DNA of 36,178 nt from an uncultured Eubacteriales bacterium (GTDB taxonomy: Bacteria > Bacillota > Clostridia > Oscillospirales > Acutalibacteraceae). Below are positions 23,095 through 31,640 of this stretch, one piece after another; positions within the stretch are counted from its first letter, which is position 1, and the number at the start of each line of letters is the position of its first letter. The translations under genes and the position numbers were made by a program. The stretch covers positions 1 to 36,178 of the forward strand of contig OMYD01000008.1 of the NCBI GenBank assembly GCA_900315195.1, written 5' to 3'. Under the pieces are notes generated by a model. The model worked only from the letters and a program-made list of their open reading frames with translations, was not told where the DNA came from and did not search any database.

Positions 23095-24568
23095 AAGCTA
23101 AATGTCCTCCTATTTGGCGGTTCCTTTCTCTTGTTGTTGCGCCCTCACGGAAATTCATGCCTTTCAGCACGGCGTTTTTCCCGTAGCGCGTCCTAAGGCT
23201 TAAAATAGCCTGCTGAATACGCTTTTCACGCGCTTCAAAAGCGTTTTGAGCGGGCTCGGATAAGTCGAAAAGGCTTAGCTGCTCGCTCTTTTGCGAGGGG
23301 TCAAGCTCACGCTCGGGCACGGTGTGGTTTGCTGCTATATACATTCGGCGCACAAGCAAATCGGGATTCACAATGCGTTCAAACAGCCGCGTTACTGCCT
23401 CGGTTATCTTGCGCGTTGAGGAGCAGAAGCAGCCGATGTTTTCGCTGCCGTGAGCCTGCTTAGGCATCTGCCGTCCGTAGTGGTCGGTTTTTATTTCGCC
23501 GTGATACAGCGCGCGCCGCCTGCTGTCGCTTATGTTTTCAATGTCATAGCCTACGGTCAGCACGACCTGGTCGGTGAGCAGCCCCTTTTTTACCAAATCC
23601 AGCGTCAGTAAATCTGCCATTTCGCGGATAATCAGCCGAGCCTTTTCGAAGTCGTAGGGCGTGCTGAGCACCTGACCGAGGCTGAGGGATTTGCTGCGCG
23701 GCCTGTACGATTTTATCTCGCGCATGGTGCAGGGTTCATACCCCCAGGCGTGGTCGATAAGCAGCTCGGCGTTGACGCCGAACAGCTTGTAGAGCAGGCT
23801 CTCGTTTACAAGCGACATCCGCGCGACATCGCCCATGGTGAACATGCCGTAGCGCGCAAGGCTGCGGCTGTAGCCGCCGCCGATTCGCCAGAAGTCGGTT
23901 ATCGGCGTGTGGCTCCAAAGCTGCTCGCGGTAGCTTTGCTCGTCAAGCTCGGCAATCCGCACGCCGTGCTCGTCGGGCTCCATTTTCTTCGCGACTATAT
24001 CCATGGCTATTTTGCAAAGATAAAGATTTGTGCCTATGCCCGCCGTGGCGGTGATTCCCGTTTCGCTCAGCACCTCGCGGATAAGCTTGTCCGCCAGCTC
24101 GCGCGCGGTCATGCGGTAGGTTCTGAGATAGCGCGACGCGTCGATGAACACCTCGTCGACCGAGTAAACGTGAATGTCCTCGGGGGCGATGTAGCGCAGG
24201 TAAATTCCGTAAATCCGGGTGCTTACGCGCATGTATTCCGCCATTCTCGGTGGAGCGACAATGTAGCCGAGCTTTTTACCGGGACAGGCGTTCAGCTCGC
24301 TTAGGAAATGCGACTCGCCTGAAAAGTCCTTGCCCCGCAGCCTGCTTTTGCGCAGGCTGTTGACTTCGCCGACGCGCTGCACAACCTCAAAAAGCCGCGC
24401 CCGCCCCGAAATGCCAAAGCTTTTGAGCGAGGGAGTGACCGCAAGGCAAATTGTCTTTTCGGTGCGGCTAAGGTCTGCCACCACCAGATTTGTGTCCAGC
24501 GGGTCAAGCCCCCGCGCCACGCACTCCACCGACGCGTAAAAGGATTTTAAATCAATGGCGATATACAT
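23093..24568 (-). CDS. Y-family DNA polymerase (UmuC/UvrX-like)
   Basis: 491 residues. Palm motifs are MYIAIDLKSFYASVE (Asp6) and VYSVDEVFIDAS, giving the catalytic acidic residues. The helix-hairpin-helix and little-finger regions follow (ATAGIGTNLYLCKIAMDIVAKK; RSKSLSLGQVLSTPYDFEKA). A beta-clamp motif QLSLF (residues 430-434) is present near the C-terminus. It is an error-prone translesion polymerase. This subfamily is usually paired with a YolD-like gene, as here. GGAGGTGAAT precedes the ATG at 24568. The length exceeds DinB proteins (about 350-400) and fits UvrX/UmuC-like members. Confidence 0.9.
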   Translation of the reverse strand: MYIAIDLKSFYASVECVARGLDPLDTNLVVADLSRTEKTICLAVTPSLKSFGISGRARLFEVVQRVGEVNSLRKSRLRGKDFSGESHFLSELNACPGKKLGYIVAPPRMAEYMRVSTRIYGIYLRYIAPEDIHVYSVDEVFIDASRYLRTYRMTARELADKLIREVLSETGITATAGIGTNLYLCKIAMDIVAKKMEPDEHGVRIAELDEQSYREQLWSHTPITDFWRIGGGYSRSLARYGMFTMGDVARMSLVNESLLYKLFGVNAELLIDHAWGYEPCTMREIKSYRPRSKSLSLGQVLSTPYDFEKARLIIREMADLLTLDLVKKGLLTDQVVLTVGYDIENISDSRRRALYHGEIKTDHYGRQMPKQAHGSENIGCFCSSTRKITEAVTRLFERIVNPDLLVRRMYIAANHTVPERELDPSQKSEQLSLFDLSEPAQNAFEAREKRIQQAILSLRTRYGKNAVLKGMNFREGATTRERNRQIGGHLA

Positions 24569-24596
24569 ATATTCACCTCCGCTTCGCGTTGAATCT

Positions 24597-24640
24597 CGTA
24601 ACTATGTTCGAACATGATTATAATATAGCACAAACGTTCT
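24597..24640 (-). promoter_or_regulatory. polymerase promoter with candidate LexA sites
   Basis: On the minus strand TATAAT lies at 24622-24617 with a poor -35 (TTCTTA) 17 bases upstream. CGAACATAGTTACG (24610-24597) matches most of the Firmicutes LexA consensus CGAACRNRYGTTYG, and AGAACGTTTGTGC (24640-24628) is a second partial match in the spacer. SOS control is plausible but not proven. Confidence 0.4.
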
Positions 24641-24751
24641 AAGAAATCAAGAGGAAATTCGAAAATATTTTCGAAAATCTTGAGCGGGCGCTTGCGGTAA
24701 ACGGCAGCAGTGCCACCAAATGATAACCATAATACAGAAATCAGGAAAGGT

Positions 24752-24780
24752 TTGACAAAACACCGCGCAGTTGTTACAAT
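24752..24780 (+). promoter_or_regulatory. sigma-A promoter of pncB
   Basis: TTGACA (24752-24757) and TACAAT (24775-24780) with 17 bases between. Confidence 0.85.
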
Positions 24781-24813
24781 TAGATGTAGAATAAACAAAA
24801 CGAGGTGTTTGGT

Positions 24814-26262
24814 TTGAAGCAGGAAAACTTTGCCATGCTGTGTGACTTTTACGAGTTTACCATGTCAAACGGATATTTTAAAAACGGCTTTTATGAAAAG
24901 AACGTATACTTCGACGTTTTCTTCCGCAAGGTTCCGGACGACGGCGGTTTCGCTATCGCGGCGGGTCTAGAGCAGGTTATTGATTACATCAAGGAACTGC
25001 GTTTTGAGGACGAGGACATTGAATATTTGCGCCAAAAGGGTATTTTTGACGAGGGCTTTTTAAAGTATCTGGCGGATTTCCGCTTCAGCGGCGACATTTA
25101 CGCGGTTCCCGAGGGCACGCCCGTGTTCCCGAACGAACCCATAATGACAATAAAGGCGCCGGCTATTGAGGCGCAGCTTGTAGAAACCTTTGTGCTGCTC
25201 AGCCTTAACCACCAGACGCTTATCGCTACAAAGGCAAACCGCATTGTGCGGGCGGCTCAGGGCAGAGCGGTTCTGGAGTTCGGTTCCCGCCGGGCTCAGG
25301 GCGCGAGCGGCGCGGTTCTGGGAGCAAGGGCGGCGTATATCGGCGGCTGCGCGGGCACGGCGTGCACTTTGACCGACGAGCTATACGGAGTTCCCGCGGG
25401 CGGCACCATGGCTCACTCGTGGATCCAGATGTTTGACAGCGAGTACGACGCGTTCAAGGCGTACTGCGAGCTGTATCCCGATAACCCGACATTGCTTGTG
25501 GACACCTACAACACGCTTAAAAGCGGCGTGCCCAACGCCATAAAGGTGTTCAAGGAGGTTCTTCTTCCTCAGGGCAAAACGAAGTGCGCAATAAGGCTTG
25601 ATTCGGGCGACATTTCGTATCTCTCAAAAAAGGCGCGAAAAATGCTCGACGACGCGGGGCTTACCGAATGTACAATCACAGCCTCAAACGCGCTTGACGA
25701 AAACCTTATCCGCGACCTTATGATGCAGGGCGCTCAGGTCGACACCTTCGGAGTGGGCGAGCGGCTTATTACCTCGGCAAAATCTCCCGTGTTCGGCGGC
25801 GTTTACAAGCTTGTCGCGGTTGAGAACGAGAGCGGCGAAATCGTGCCGAAAATTAAGGTCAGCGAGAACACCGCCAAAATCACCAATCCGCATTTCAAGA
25901 AGCTGTACCGCTATTATGACAGAGAGAGCGGAAAGGCGCTTGCCGACGAGATATGCGTATATGACGAGAGCGTTGACGACAGCCGTCCGCATACCATTTT
26001 CGACCCCAACGCCACATGGAAAACAAAAACCCTCACGGATTTTACCGCAAGGGAGCTGCTTGTTCCGATTTTTGAGAACGGCGAGTGTGTGTATGACTGT
26101 CCCTCAATTGAGGAAATCGCCGCGTATTGCAGGGAACAGGTGAACCTGCTTTGGGACGAGGTAAAGCGCTTTGAGAATCCGCATACATATTATGTGGACT
26201 TGTCAAAGAAGCTGTATGAAATCAAAAATATTCTGCTCAGCGTAGCGAACGCCTCGTTGTAA
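24814..26262 (+). CDS. pncB: nicotinate phosphoribosyltransferase
   Basis: 482 residues. It makes nicotinate mononucleotide from nicotinate and PRPP in NAD salvage. Family blocks: AMLCDFYEFTMSNGYFKNG, FRKVPDDGGFAIAAGLEQ, LEFGSRRAQG, GGTMAHSWIQMF (the His in this block is the phosphorylated residue in the family), AIRLDSGDISYLSKKARK and DTFGVGERLITS. The frame is open from a GTG at 24805, but that GTG belongs to the ribosome binding site CGAGGTG. The TTG at 24814 gives the family-typical N-terminus. The gene stands alone with its own promoter. Confidence 0.93.
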   Translation: MKQENFAMLCDFYEFTMSNGYFKNGFYEKNVYFDVFFRKVPDDGGFAIAAGLEQVIDYIKELRFEDEDIEYLRQKGIFDEGFLKYLADFRFSGDIYAVPEGTPVFPNEPIMTIKAPAIEAQLVETFVLLSLNHQTLIATKANRIVRAAQGRAVLEFGSRRAQGASGAVLGARAAYIGGCAGTACTLTDELYGVPAGGTMAHSWIQMFDSEYDAFKAYCELYPDNPTLLVDTYNTLKSGVPNAIKVFKEVLLPQGKTKCAIRLDSGDISYLSKKARKMLDDAGLTECTITASNALDENLIRDLMMQGAQVDTFGVGERLITSAKSPVFGGVYKLVAVENESGEIVPKIKVSENTAKITNPHFKKLYRYYDRESGKALADEICVYDESVDDSRPHTIFDPNATWKTKTLTDFTARELLVPIFENGECVYDCPSIEEIAAYCREQVNLLWDEVKRFENPHTYYVDLSKKLYEIKNILLSVANASL

Positions 26263-26268
26263 TGTGGC

Positions 26269-26350
26269 AACGTGACGTTGCATCCGGCGCGCCTTTGGAG
26301 AAATTGATATAACAAAAACCTTTCTGCAACGGCGCAACTTAACTCGCGGG
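26269..26350 (+). repeat. dispersed 3'-end repeat, copy B
   Basis: AACGTGACGTT (26269-26279), CATCCGGCGCGCCTTTGGAG, TTGATATAACAAAAACC and CTGCAACGGCGCAAC, ending near CTCGCGGG. It starts 6 bases after the pncB stop, in the orientation of pncB. A shorter, decayed relative may lie at 26393-26455 (CGCCTTTGGAAAAATCG ... TATAACGGCGCGAC). The 300 bases between pncB and murE hold only these repeats and a terminator. Confidence 0.75.
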
Positions 26351-26512
26351 AATATATGTTTTGTTTATTGCAAATATTAGATTCGCGTGTTGCCCGTTAC
26401 GTCACGCGACCGCCTTTGGAAAAATCGGTTTGTCGGAAAAGTCGGTATAACGGCGCGACAAATAAATGCGGAATTGATTTTTCGCAGGATACTGCCTTAA
26501 ATAAACTGTTAC

Positions 26513-26550
26513 GGCTCCCCGTTCAGAATAACTGATCGGGGAGCCGCGGT
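26513..26550. terminator. terminator between pncB and murE
   Basis: GGCTCCCCG (26513-26521) pairs with CGGGGAGCC (26537-26545), followed on the plus strand by GCGGTTTT. It lies between convergent genes. Confidence 0.65.
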
Positions 26551-26563
26551 TTTACGATTTTTA

Positions 26564-28033
26564 CTAACCCAAGTTTTCCTCTTTAATAATATCCGCTATC
26601 AGCTCGCGCTCGTCCATGTGGTACTTAACGCCCTTTATTTCCTGATAATCCTCATGACCCTTGCCCGCGAGCACTATGATGTCGCCGTCCTGGGCGTTGA
26701 GCATGCAGTAGCGGATAGCTTCCTTTCGGTTTGGGACTACTACGTATTTGCCGTCGGTCTTGGCAAGGCCTGTCTTGATGTCCTCGATTATGTCCATAAC
26801 ATCCTCAAAGCGCGAGTTGTCCTCGGTGATTACCGAAAGGTCGCTCAGTCTGCCCGAGGTTTCGCCCATCTCAAAGCGGCGCACCTTGGGGCGGTTGCCG
26901 CCCGCGCCGAACATTGTTATAAGGCGGTTGGGATTGTACTGCCTCAGGGTTGTAAGTACGTTTTCCATTGACAGCGCGTTGTGGGCGTAGTCGATGAGCA
27001 GGCTGTAGTTTCCGGGAACCTTTACGGGCTCAACCCTGCCCTTTACATGGGCGACTTTAAGGCCGTCGATAATCGCCCCCTCGGGAATATCGAAGAAGCT
27101 TACCGCGCTTATAGCGGCGAGCGCGTTGTATACGTTGAAAATGCCCGGAACGCCGACGTCGAGCGAGAGTTTGCGTGCGCCCTCGGTTTCAAAGTGAACG
27201 CCGATAAAGCCGCCGTCTGAGAGCAGGTGGTCGTTTTTAGCGCGCAGTCCGCTGTTCTCGGAAAAGCCGAAGGTGTGCAGCTCGCCGCGGAAGTCTTTTG
27301 TTACCTCTTTATAAGCGGGATCGTCGCAGTTCGCCGCCGCGTTTCTCACCTGGCGGAACAAAAGGCTCTTGCAGTAGAGGTATTCAGCCATATCCTTGTG
27401 CTCAACGCCGCCGATATGGTCGTTTGAGAAGTTTGTGAATATTCCGACGTCGAATGTCATGCCCGCAAGACGGCTGTGCTTCAGACCGATTGAGGACGCC
27501 TCGATCACCATCGCCTTGCAGCCCGCGCTGATCATATTGCGCATGGCTTTTTGAATTTCATAGCTCTCGGGCGTGGTGTTGTCGGTTTTGTAGGTGTTGC
27601 CGCCGTAGACAATGCCCAGCGTGCCGATAGTGCCCGTCTTGATTCCGGCGCGCTCGAAAATCTCGGCAATCATGGCGGTGGTTGTGGTTTTGCCCTTGGT
27701 GCCCGTTATAGCGACGGTTTTCAGCTCGTTCGCGGGATTGCCGAAAAGCTCGGCGCTCATAAGAGCCAGCGCCAGACGGGTGTCGGCAACTTTTACCACG
27801 GCGACGTCTTCGTCAACGGTAAAGTCGAGATCGTCGCTGATCACAAGAGCCGACGCGCCCTTTTTAACAGCGGACTCAGCGAATTTGTGGCCGTCCGAGG
27901 TGTAACCTTTAAGACATACAAAGGCGACGCCATCCTCAGCCTTGCGCGAATCGTAAACAAGGTCGGTGATTTCCGCGTCGATTTCGCGGATAAAAGTATA
28001 GTCAACATTTTTTAAAAGCCGGGTGAGTTTCAT
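26564..28033 (-). CDS. murE: UDP-MurNAc-tripeptide synthetase (probable meso-DAP ligase)
   Basis: 489 residues, a cytoplasmic Mur ligase that adds the third amino acid of the peptidoglycan stem. Visible: the UDP-binding N-terminal domain (DLVYDSRKAEDGVAFVCLKG), P-loop ITGTKGKTTTTAMI (about 110-123), MVIEASSIGLKHSRLAG, NFSNDHIGGVEH and LIDYAHNALSMENVL. The residue-selecting motif is DNSR (405-408) in place of the usual DNPR of meso-DAP enzymes. The Arg that contacts DAP is kept, so meso-DAP is the likely substrate. The frame extends to 28129, but the ATG at 28033 with AAGGAG ahead is chosen. The gene stands alone, away from the dcw cluster. Confidence 0.92.
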   Translation of the reverse strand: MKLTRLLKNVDYTFIREIDAEITDLVYDSRKAEDGVAFVCLKGYTSDGHKFAESAVKKGASALVISDDLDFTVDEDVAVVKVADTRLALALMSAELFGNPANELKTVAITGTKGKTTTTAMIAEIFERAGIKTGTIGTLGIVYGGNTYKTDNTTPESYEIQKAMRNMISAGCKAMVIEASSIGLKHSRLAGMTFDVGIFTNFSNDHIGGVEHKDMAEYLYCKSLLFRQVRNAAANCDDPAYKEVTKDFRGELHTFGFSENSGLRAKNDHLLSDGGFIGVHFETEGARKLSLDVGVPGIFNVYNALAAISAVSFFDIPEGAIIDGLKVAHVKGRVEPVKVPGNYSLLIDYAHNALSMENVLTTLRQYNPNRLITMFGAGGNRPKVRRFEMGETSGRLSDLSVITEDNSRFEDVMDIIEDIKTGLAKTDGKYVVVPNRKEAIRYCMLNAQDGDIIVLAGKGHEDYQEIKGVKYHMDERELIADIIKEENLG

Positions 28034-28100
28034 AATAACGCTCCTTTTTGCGTCGCCACGGTGTTTTTTTCTTGTGAGCGGCATATAATTGTACAAATAT

Positions 28101-28129
28101 ATTATATCAACTCTTAATGAGGAATACAA
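28101..28129 (-). promoter_or_regulatory. sigma-A promoter of murE
   Basis: TTGTAT (28129-28124) and TATAAT (28106-28101) on the minus strand, 17 bases apart. Confidence 0.7.
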
Positions 28130-28300
28130 CAGTTTTGGACGGTATTTTCAAAATATTGCGGTTAAAATCTGAGAAATTCAATATCTTGTGGCGTTAAATC
28201 CGAGGATTTTTTATTCACGAAAAATGTCTTATGTTGGTTTTAAAAATTATTAGTGAAAATTAACTAAAAAAATTGAGAAAAATTTTTCACCTACCAAATT

Positions 28301-28315
28301 TCAAACGCTTTGACA
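28301..28315 (+). promoter_or_regulatory. LacI/CcpA-type palindrome overlapping a -35-like TTGACA
   Basis: TCAAACGCTTTGA (28301-28313) is palindromic around CGC, the shape of LacI-family or cre operators. It overlaps TTGACA (28310-28315); the -10 at the right distance (TACCTT) is poor. It lies about 300 bases upstream of the maltodextrin operon. Carbon control is an inference. Confidence 0.35.
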
Positions 28316-28388
28316 GGCTCAAAAAGGCTATTTACCTTAATAAATTAGGCTTTAGTTGGGCAAGTTTCACAACAAGCCAGCAGTAGTT

Positions 28389-28567
28389 ATGCACAAAAAC
28401 AAGAATATAAATTTGTGCAAACAGCTAAAATTAAGAAAAAAGCGGGTAAATATGCACAAAAAATCAACCCAAAACTAACATGCTAGATAAAAAGTACAAA
28501 AGGTGTTGAAATTTGCTTGCTTTTTTGATATTATTTATTTAGTGGAACAGAGCTATATTTGTGCAAA
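28389..28567 (+). promoter_or_regulatory. promoter of the maltodextrin operon with repeated TTTGTGCAAA sites
   Basis: TTGAAA (28506-28511) and TATTAT (28529-28534) are 17 bases apart. The palindrome TTTGTGCAAA occurs exactly at 28412-28421 and 28558-28567. ATGCACAAAA, a close relative in the other orientation, is at 28389-28398 and 28452-28461. The last exact site lies just after the expected start of transcription, where a repressor would block. The rest of the 575-base spacer from 28034 is AT-rich and holds no gene. Confidence 0.55.
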
Positions 28568-28608
28568 TTGCTCTATTACCCAAAATTAATAGAAAGAAGG
28601 AATTTCCA

Positions 28609-29952
28609 ATGAAAAAAGTTCTCGCCATTTTATTGGCAGGCATGATGACCGCAACTGCGTTTGCCGGTTGCGGCGGCGGCGATGCTTCTAAGTCAGACTC
28701 AAAGTCAGACTCTTCGGGCGGTTCAAAATCCGAATCCAAGGCTCCCACTATCGATCCTTCATTCCCCGATGAAAGCCTCTTTGGTGATGAGACTGACATC
28801 ACATTGAAGGTTTGGGCTCCCGATAAGGCCGTAAACACCGTTAAAGAGCAGGTTGAGGCCTTCAAGAAGCACTACAGCAACACCAAGTTCAAGAGCATTG
28901 AGGTTGTTGCTCAGGGTGAATCCGACGCTGCTAACATGGTAGCAAACGACCCCGATACAGCTGCCGACGTATTCGGATTCCCGAGTGACCAGATCGAAAA
29001 GCTGGTTTCCCAGCAAGTTATTTCTCCTGTTGTTGCGGGCTTTGTACCCACAGTAGAGGCTAACAACGCTGAGAAGACAGTTGAAGCCGTTAAGTTCACG
29101 GACAAGGACGGCAACGAAGGCTTGTACGCATATCCGGAAACAAACGACAACGGTTATTACATGGTTTATGACAACACTGTTGTTTCGGAAGAAGACGCTA
29201 AGACACTTGAAGGCGTTTTGGCTGCTTGTAAGAAGGCCGGCAAACAGTTCGTTATGGACTGCGGCAACGGCTTCTACAGCTGCACATTCGCGTTCACAGG
29301 CGGCGCTCTCATCGACGGCTTTGAAGAAGACGGCACAACACAGAAGTTCGTTAAGTACGATGAAGAGAAAGTACTTGATACTCTGCAGGCTTTCGCAAAG
29401 CTTATGAAGGATTACAAGGGCACATTCAGCTCACAGGACCCCGCGAACATCTCCACCGGCTTTAAGAACGGCAAGATCGGCGCAGGCGTAGACGGCACAT
29501 GGAACTCCGTAGCTGATAAGGACGCTCTCGGCAAGAGACTCGGCACCGCTAAGCTTCCCACAATCAAAGTAGGCGACGAAGACAAACAGTTAATTTCAAT
29601 GTTCGGTTACAAGTACATCGGCGTTAACTCTCACACCAAGTTCCAGCGTTCCGCTCAGATTCTGGCTTACTACCTCACAGGTCTTGACTGCCAGAAGCAG
29701 AGAGCAGAGAAGCTCGGCTGGGGTCCCTCAAACACCGAGGCTTATAACGCTTACAAGGACGATCCGATCCTCGTAGCTGTTGACGCTCAGTCCAAGAACG
29801 CTGTAGCTCAGGTTAAGATCGCTCAGACAATTTGGCAGTCCATGGGTTCACTCGGCAGCGAGATGTACAAGGACAGCTGGAAGCCTGAAGACAGAGCAGC
29901 TACAAAGACACTCTTCAACAAAGTTATCTCCAGAGTTAGGGATGAAGAATAA
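28609..29952 (+). CDS. maltodextrin-type ABC transporter substrate-binding lipoprotein
   Basis: 447 residues. The signal ends at lipobox AFAGC (Cys21), followed by a Ser/Lys/Asp-rich linker and a solute-binding fold (DITLKVWAPDKAVNTVKEQV, AADVFGFPSDQIEKLV, KIGAGVDGTWNS, GWGPSNTEAY). These are features of the MalE-like family 1 binding proteins. It should capture malto-oligosaccharides outside the membrane and hand them to the two permeases downstream. The ATG has AGAAGGAA ahead. Its codon choice (GCT, AAG, GTT, GAC) is more biased than that of nearby genes, suggesting high expression. The sugar is inferred from the neighbouring amylase. Confidence 0.88.
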   Translation: MKKVLAILLAGMMTATAFAGCGGGDASKSDSKSDSSGGSKSESKAPTIDPSFPDESLFGDETDITLKVWAPDKAVNTVKEQVEAFKKHYSNTKFKSIEVVAQGESDAANMVANDPDTAADVFGFPSDQIEKLVSQQVISPVVAGFVPTVEANNAEKTVEAVKFTDKDGNEGLYAYPETNDNGYYMVYDNTVVSEEDAKTLEGVLAACKKAGKQFVMDCGNGFYSCTFAFTGGALIDGFEEDGTTQKFVKYDEEKVLDTLQAFAKLMKDYKGTFSSQDPANISTGFKNGKIGAGVDGTWNSVADKDALGKRLGTAKLPTIKVGDEDKQLISMFGYKYIGVNSHTKFQRSAQILAYYLTGLDCQKQRAEKLGWGPSNTEAYNAYKDDPILVAVDAQSKNAVAQVKIAQTIWQSMGSLGSEMYKDSWKPEDRAATKTLFNKVISRVRDEE

Positions 29953-29983
29953 TATTTGCTGAAATAAACAAACAATCAAATAA

Positions 29984-30008
29984 GGGGTGCCCGTTTACCG
30001 GGCGCCCC
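29984..30008 (+). other. GC-rich hairpin between binding protein and permease genes
   Basis: GGGGTGCCCG (29984-29993) pairs with CGGGCGCCCC (29999-30008) around TTTAC, with no U-run. Such hairpins after a binding-protein gene often protect that part of the mRNA, giving more binding protein than permease. Confidence 0.6.
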
Positions 30009-30035
30009 GAAAGCCCCTGATTTACGTTTTCTATA

Positions 30036-30095
30036 CACCAAACGAATAATGTTTTTTATTATATGGAAGACGTAAAAGGCATTATTAGTTTGGTG
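30036..30095 (+). repeat. 16-bp inverted repeat in the binding protein-permease spacer
   Basis: CACCAAACGAATAATG (30036-30051) and CATTATTAGTTTGGTG (30080-30095) are reverse complements with one mismatch and 28 bases between. A TATAAT follows at 30099-30104 but lacks a -35 box. It could be an RNA stem-loop or an operator. Confidence 0.6.
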
Positions 30096-30140
30096 TTATA
30101 TAATAAGAGAGATTTTCAGACATTTTAAAGGAGAGCTTAT

Positions 30141-31640
30141 ATGACATACGTTGAATATAAACAGCTCAATCCGTTCCAGAGATTTGTCTTTAACTTTAAG
30201 AAGTTCTTTAAAAACTTGCCCCGTTCGGTCGGAAGATTTTTCAAGACCATCGGACTTGCAATTGTTCACTTCTTTGTTGGAATAGGCAAAGGCTTCAAAA
30301 ATTACGGTACCACCTTTGCAAAAGGTGACTGGGCAACAAAACTTTCTTATGTTATTTTTGGTTTTGGCGATATTCACAAAGGTAAATACTACAAGGGCAT
30401 TCTGTATATGGTTGTAGAGGCGCTCTACGTTGTATTTATGGTCGTTTTCGGCGCGGAACAGCTTTACTGGCTGCCGTCGCTCGGTACACAGGAGCGTATA
30501 GTTGAAAAAGATGCCTTCGGTTTTGAAAAGGTTGTAGACGAAGGCCAGAGATCAATGCTTATTCTGCTTTACGGTACGCTTACTGTAGTTGTTACAATTG
30601 TTGTATTCGCTATTTACATCAACAATATCAAAGACGCTTACAAGCATCAGCAGATGAGAGAGAACGGCGAGAGACCCACCGGCCTCAGAGAGGACGCGCG
30701 TGATTTCCTCGACGGAAAGTATCACATTACCCTTCTTTCGTTCCCGATCCTGATGATTGCGGTATTTAACATTCTGCCGCTGATCTTCATGATATTGATT
30801 GCGTTTACCAATTATCACGGCATAAACCACGCGGTTTTGTTTGACTGGAACGGTCTGGCGAACTTCACCAACGTGTTTGACGTTATCAACAGTGACCAAA
30901 AGGCCACAACCTTCTTCAGCATTGCGGGCTGGACGCTTATCTGGGCGTTTGCCGCAACATTCAGTAACTACATCCTCGGAATGATCGTTGCTCTTATGAT
31001 CAACAAAAAAGGCATTAAGTTCAAGGGTGTATTCAGAACAATGTTCGTTATCACCATCGCGGTTCCTCAGTTTGTATCACTGCTTCTGATGAGCCAGATG
31101 CTTACACAGGACGGTGCGTTCAATATCTTCCTGGGACTGTTTTCGGGAGAGAATCCGAGGATTGACTTCCTGGGAGCCAGCGCGTGGGGTGCCCGAGCCA
31201 CGGTAATTATAATCAACTGTTGGGTAGGTATCCCGTACACGATTCTGTCAATGTCGGGTATTCTTATGAATATTCCCGAAGACTTGTACGAGTCGGCGCG
31301 TATTGACGGCGCTTCACCGGTCAAGACCTTTACAAAAATCACCCTGCCTTACATGATTTTCGTAACAACACCTCAGCTGATTACTCAGTTTGTAGGTAAT
31401 ATCAACAACTTCAACGTAATCTTCCTGCTGACAGGCGGTAAGCCCAACAACATCGACCTTTACGGTGCGGGCGATACGGATATTCTTGTTACATGGCTGT
31501 ATCAGTTGTCGATGGGTGAAAAGAAGGACTACGGTCTTGCCTCGGCAATCGGTATTTTGGTATTCATAATCTGCGCTACCCTGTCGCTGATTATCTACAA
31601 CAATTCCAAATCAATGAAGGATGAGGAGGCGTTCTCATGA
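30141..31640 (+). CDS. maltodextrin-type ABC transporter permease, MalF-like
   Basis: 499 residues. A basic amphipathic N-terminus of about 60 residues precedes two early membrane segments (YYKGILYMVVEALYVVFMVV; LLYGTLTVVVTIVVFAIYI). A six-helix binding-protein-dependent permease domain follows, with the EAA loop EDLYESARIDGASPVKTFTK (then ITLPYM), which docks the ATPase. The long N-terminal part matches MalF-like permeases of Firmicutes. AAAGGAGAG precedes the ATG. It overlaps the next permease by 4 bases (ATGA). Confidence 0.9.
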   Translation: MTYVEYKQLNPFQRFVFNFKKFFKNLPRSVGRFFKTIGLAIVHFFVGIGKGFKNYGTTFAKGDWATKLSYVIFGFGDIHKGKYYKGILYMVVEALYVVFMVVFGAEQLYWLPSLGTQERIVEKDAFGFEKVVDEGQRSMLILLYGTLTVVVTIVVFAIYINNIKDAYKHQQMRENGERPTGLREDARDFLDGKYHITLLSFPILMIAVFNILPLIFMILIAFTNYHGINHAVLFDWNGLANFTNVFDVINSDQKATTFFSIAGWTLIWAFAATFSNYILGMIVALMINKKGIKFKGVFRTMFVITIAVPQFVSLLLMSQMLTQDGAFNIFLGLFSGENPRIDFLGASAWGARATVIIINCWVGIPYTILSMSGILMNIPEDLYESARIDGASPVKTFTKITLPYMIFVTTPQLITQFVGNINNFNVIFLLTGGKPNNIDLYGAGDTDILVTWLYQLSMGEKKDYGLASAIGILVFIICATLSLIIYNNSKSMKDEEAFS

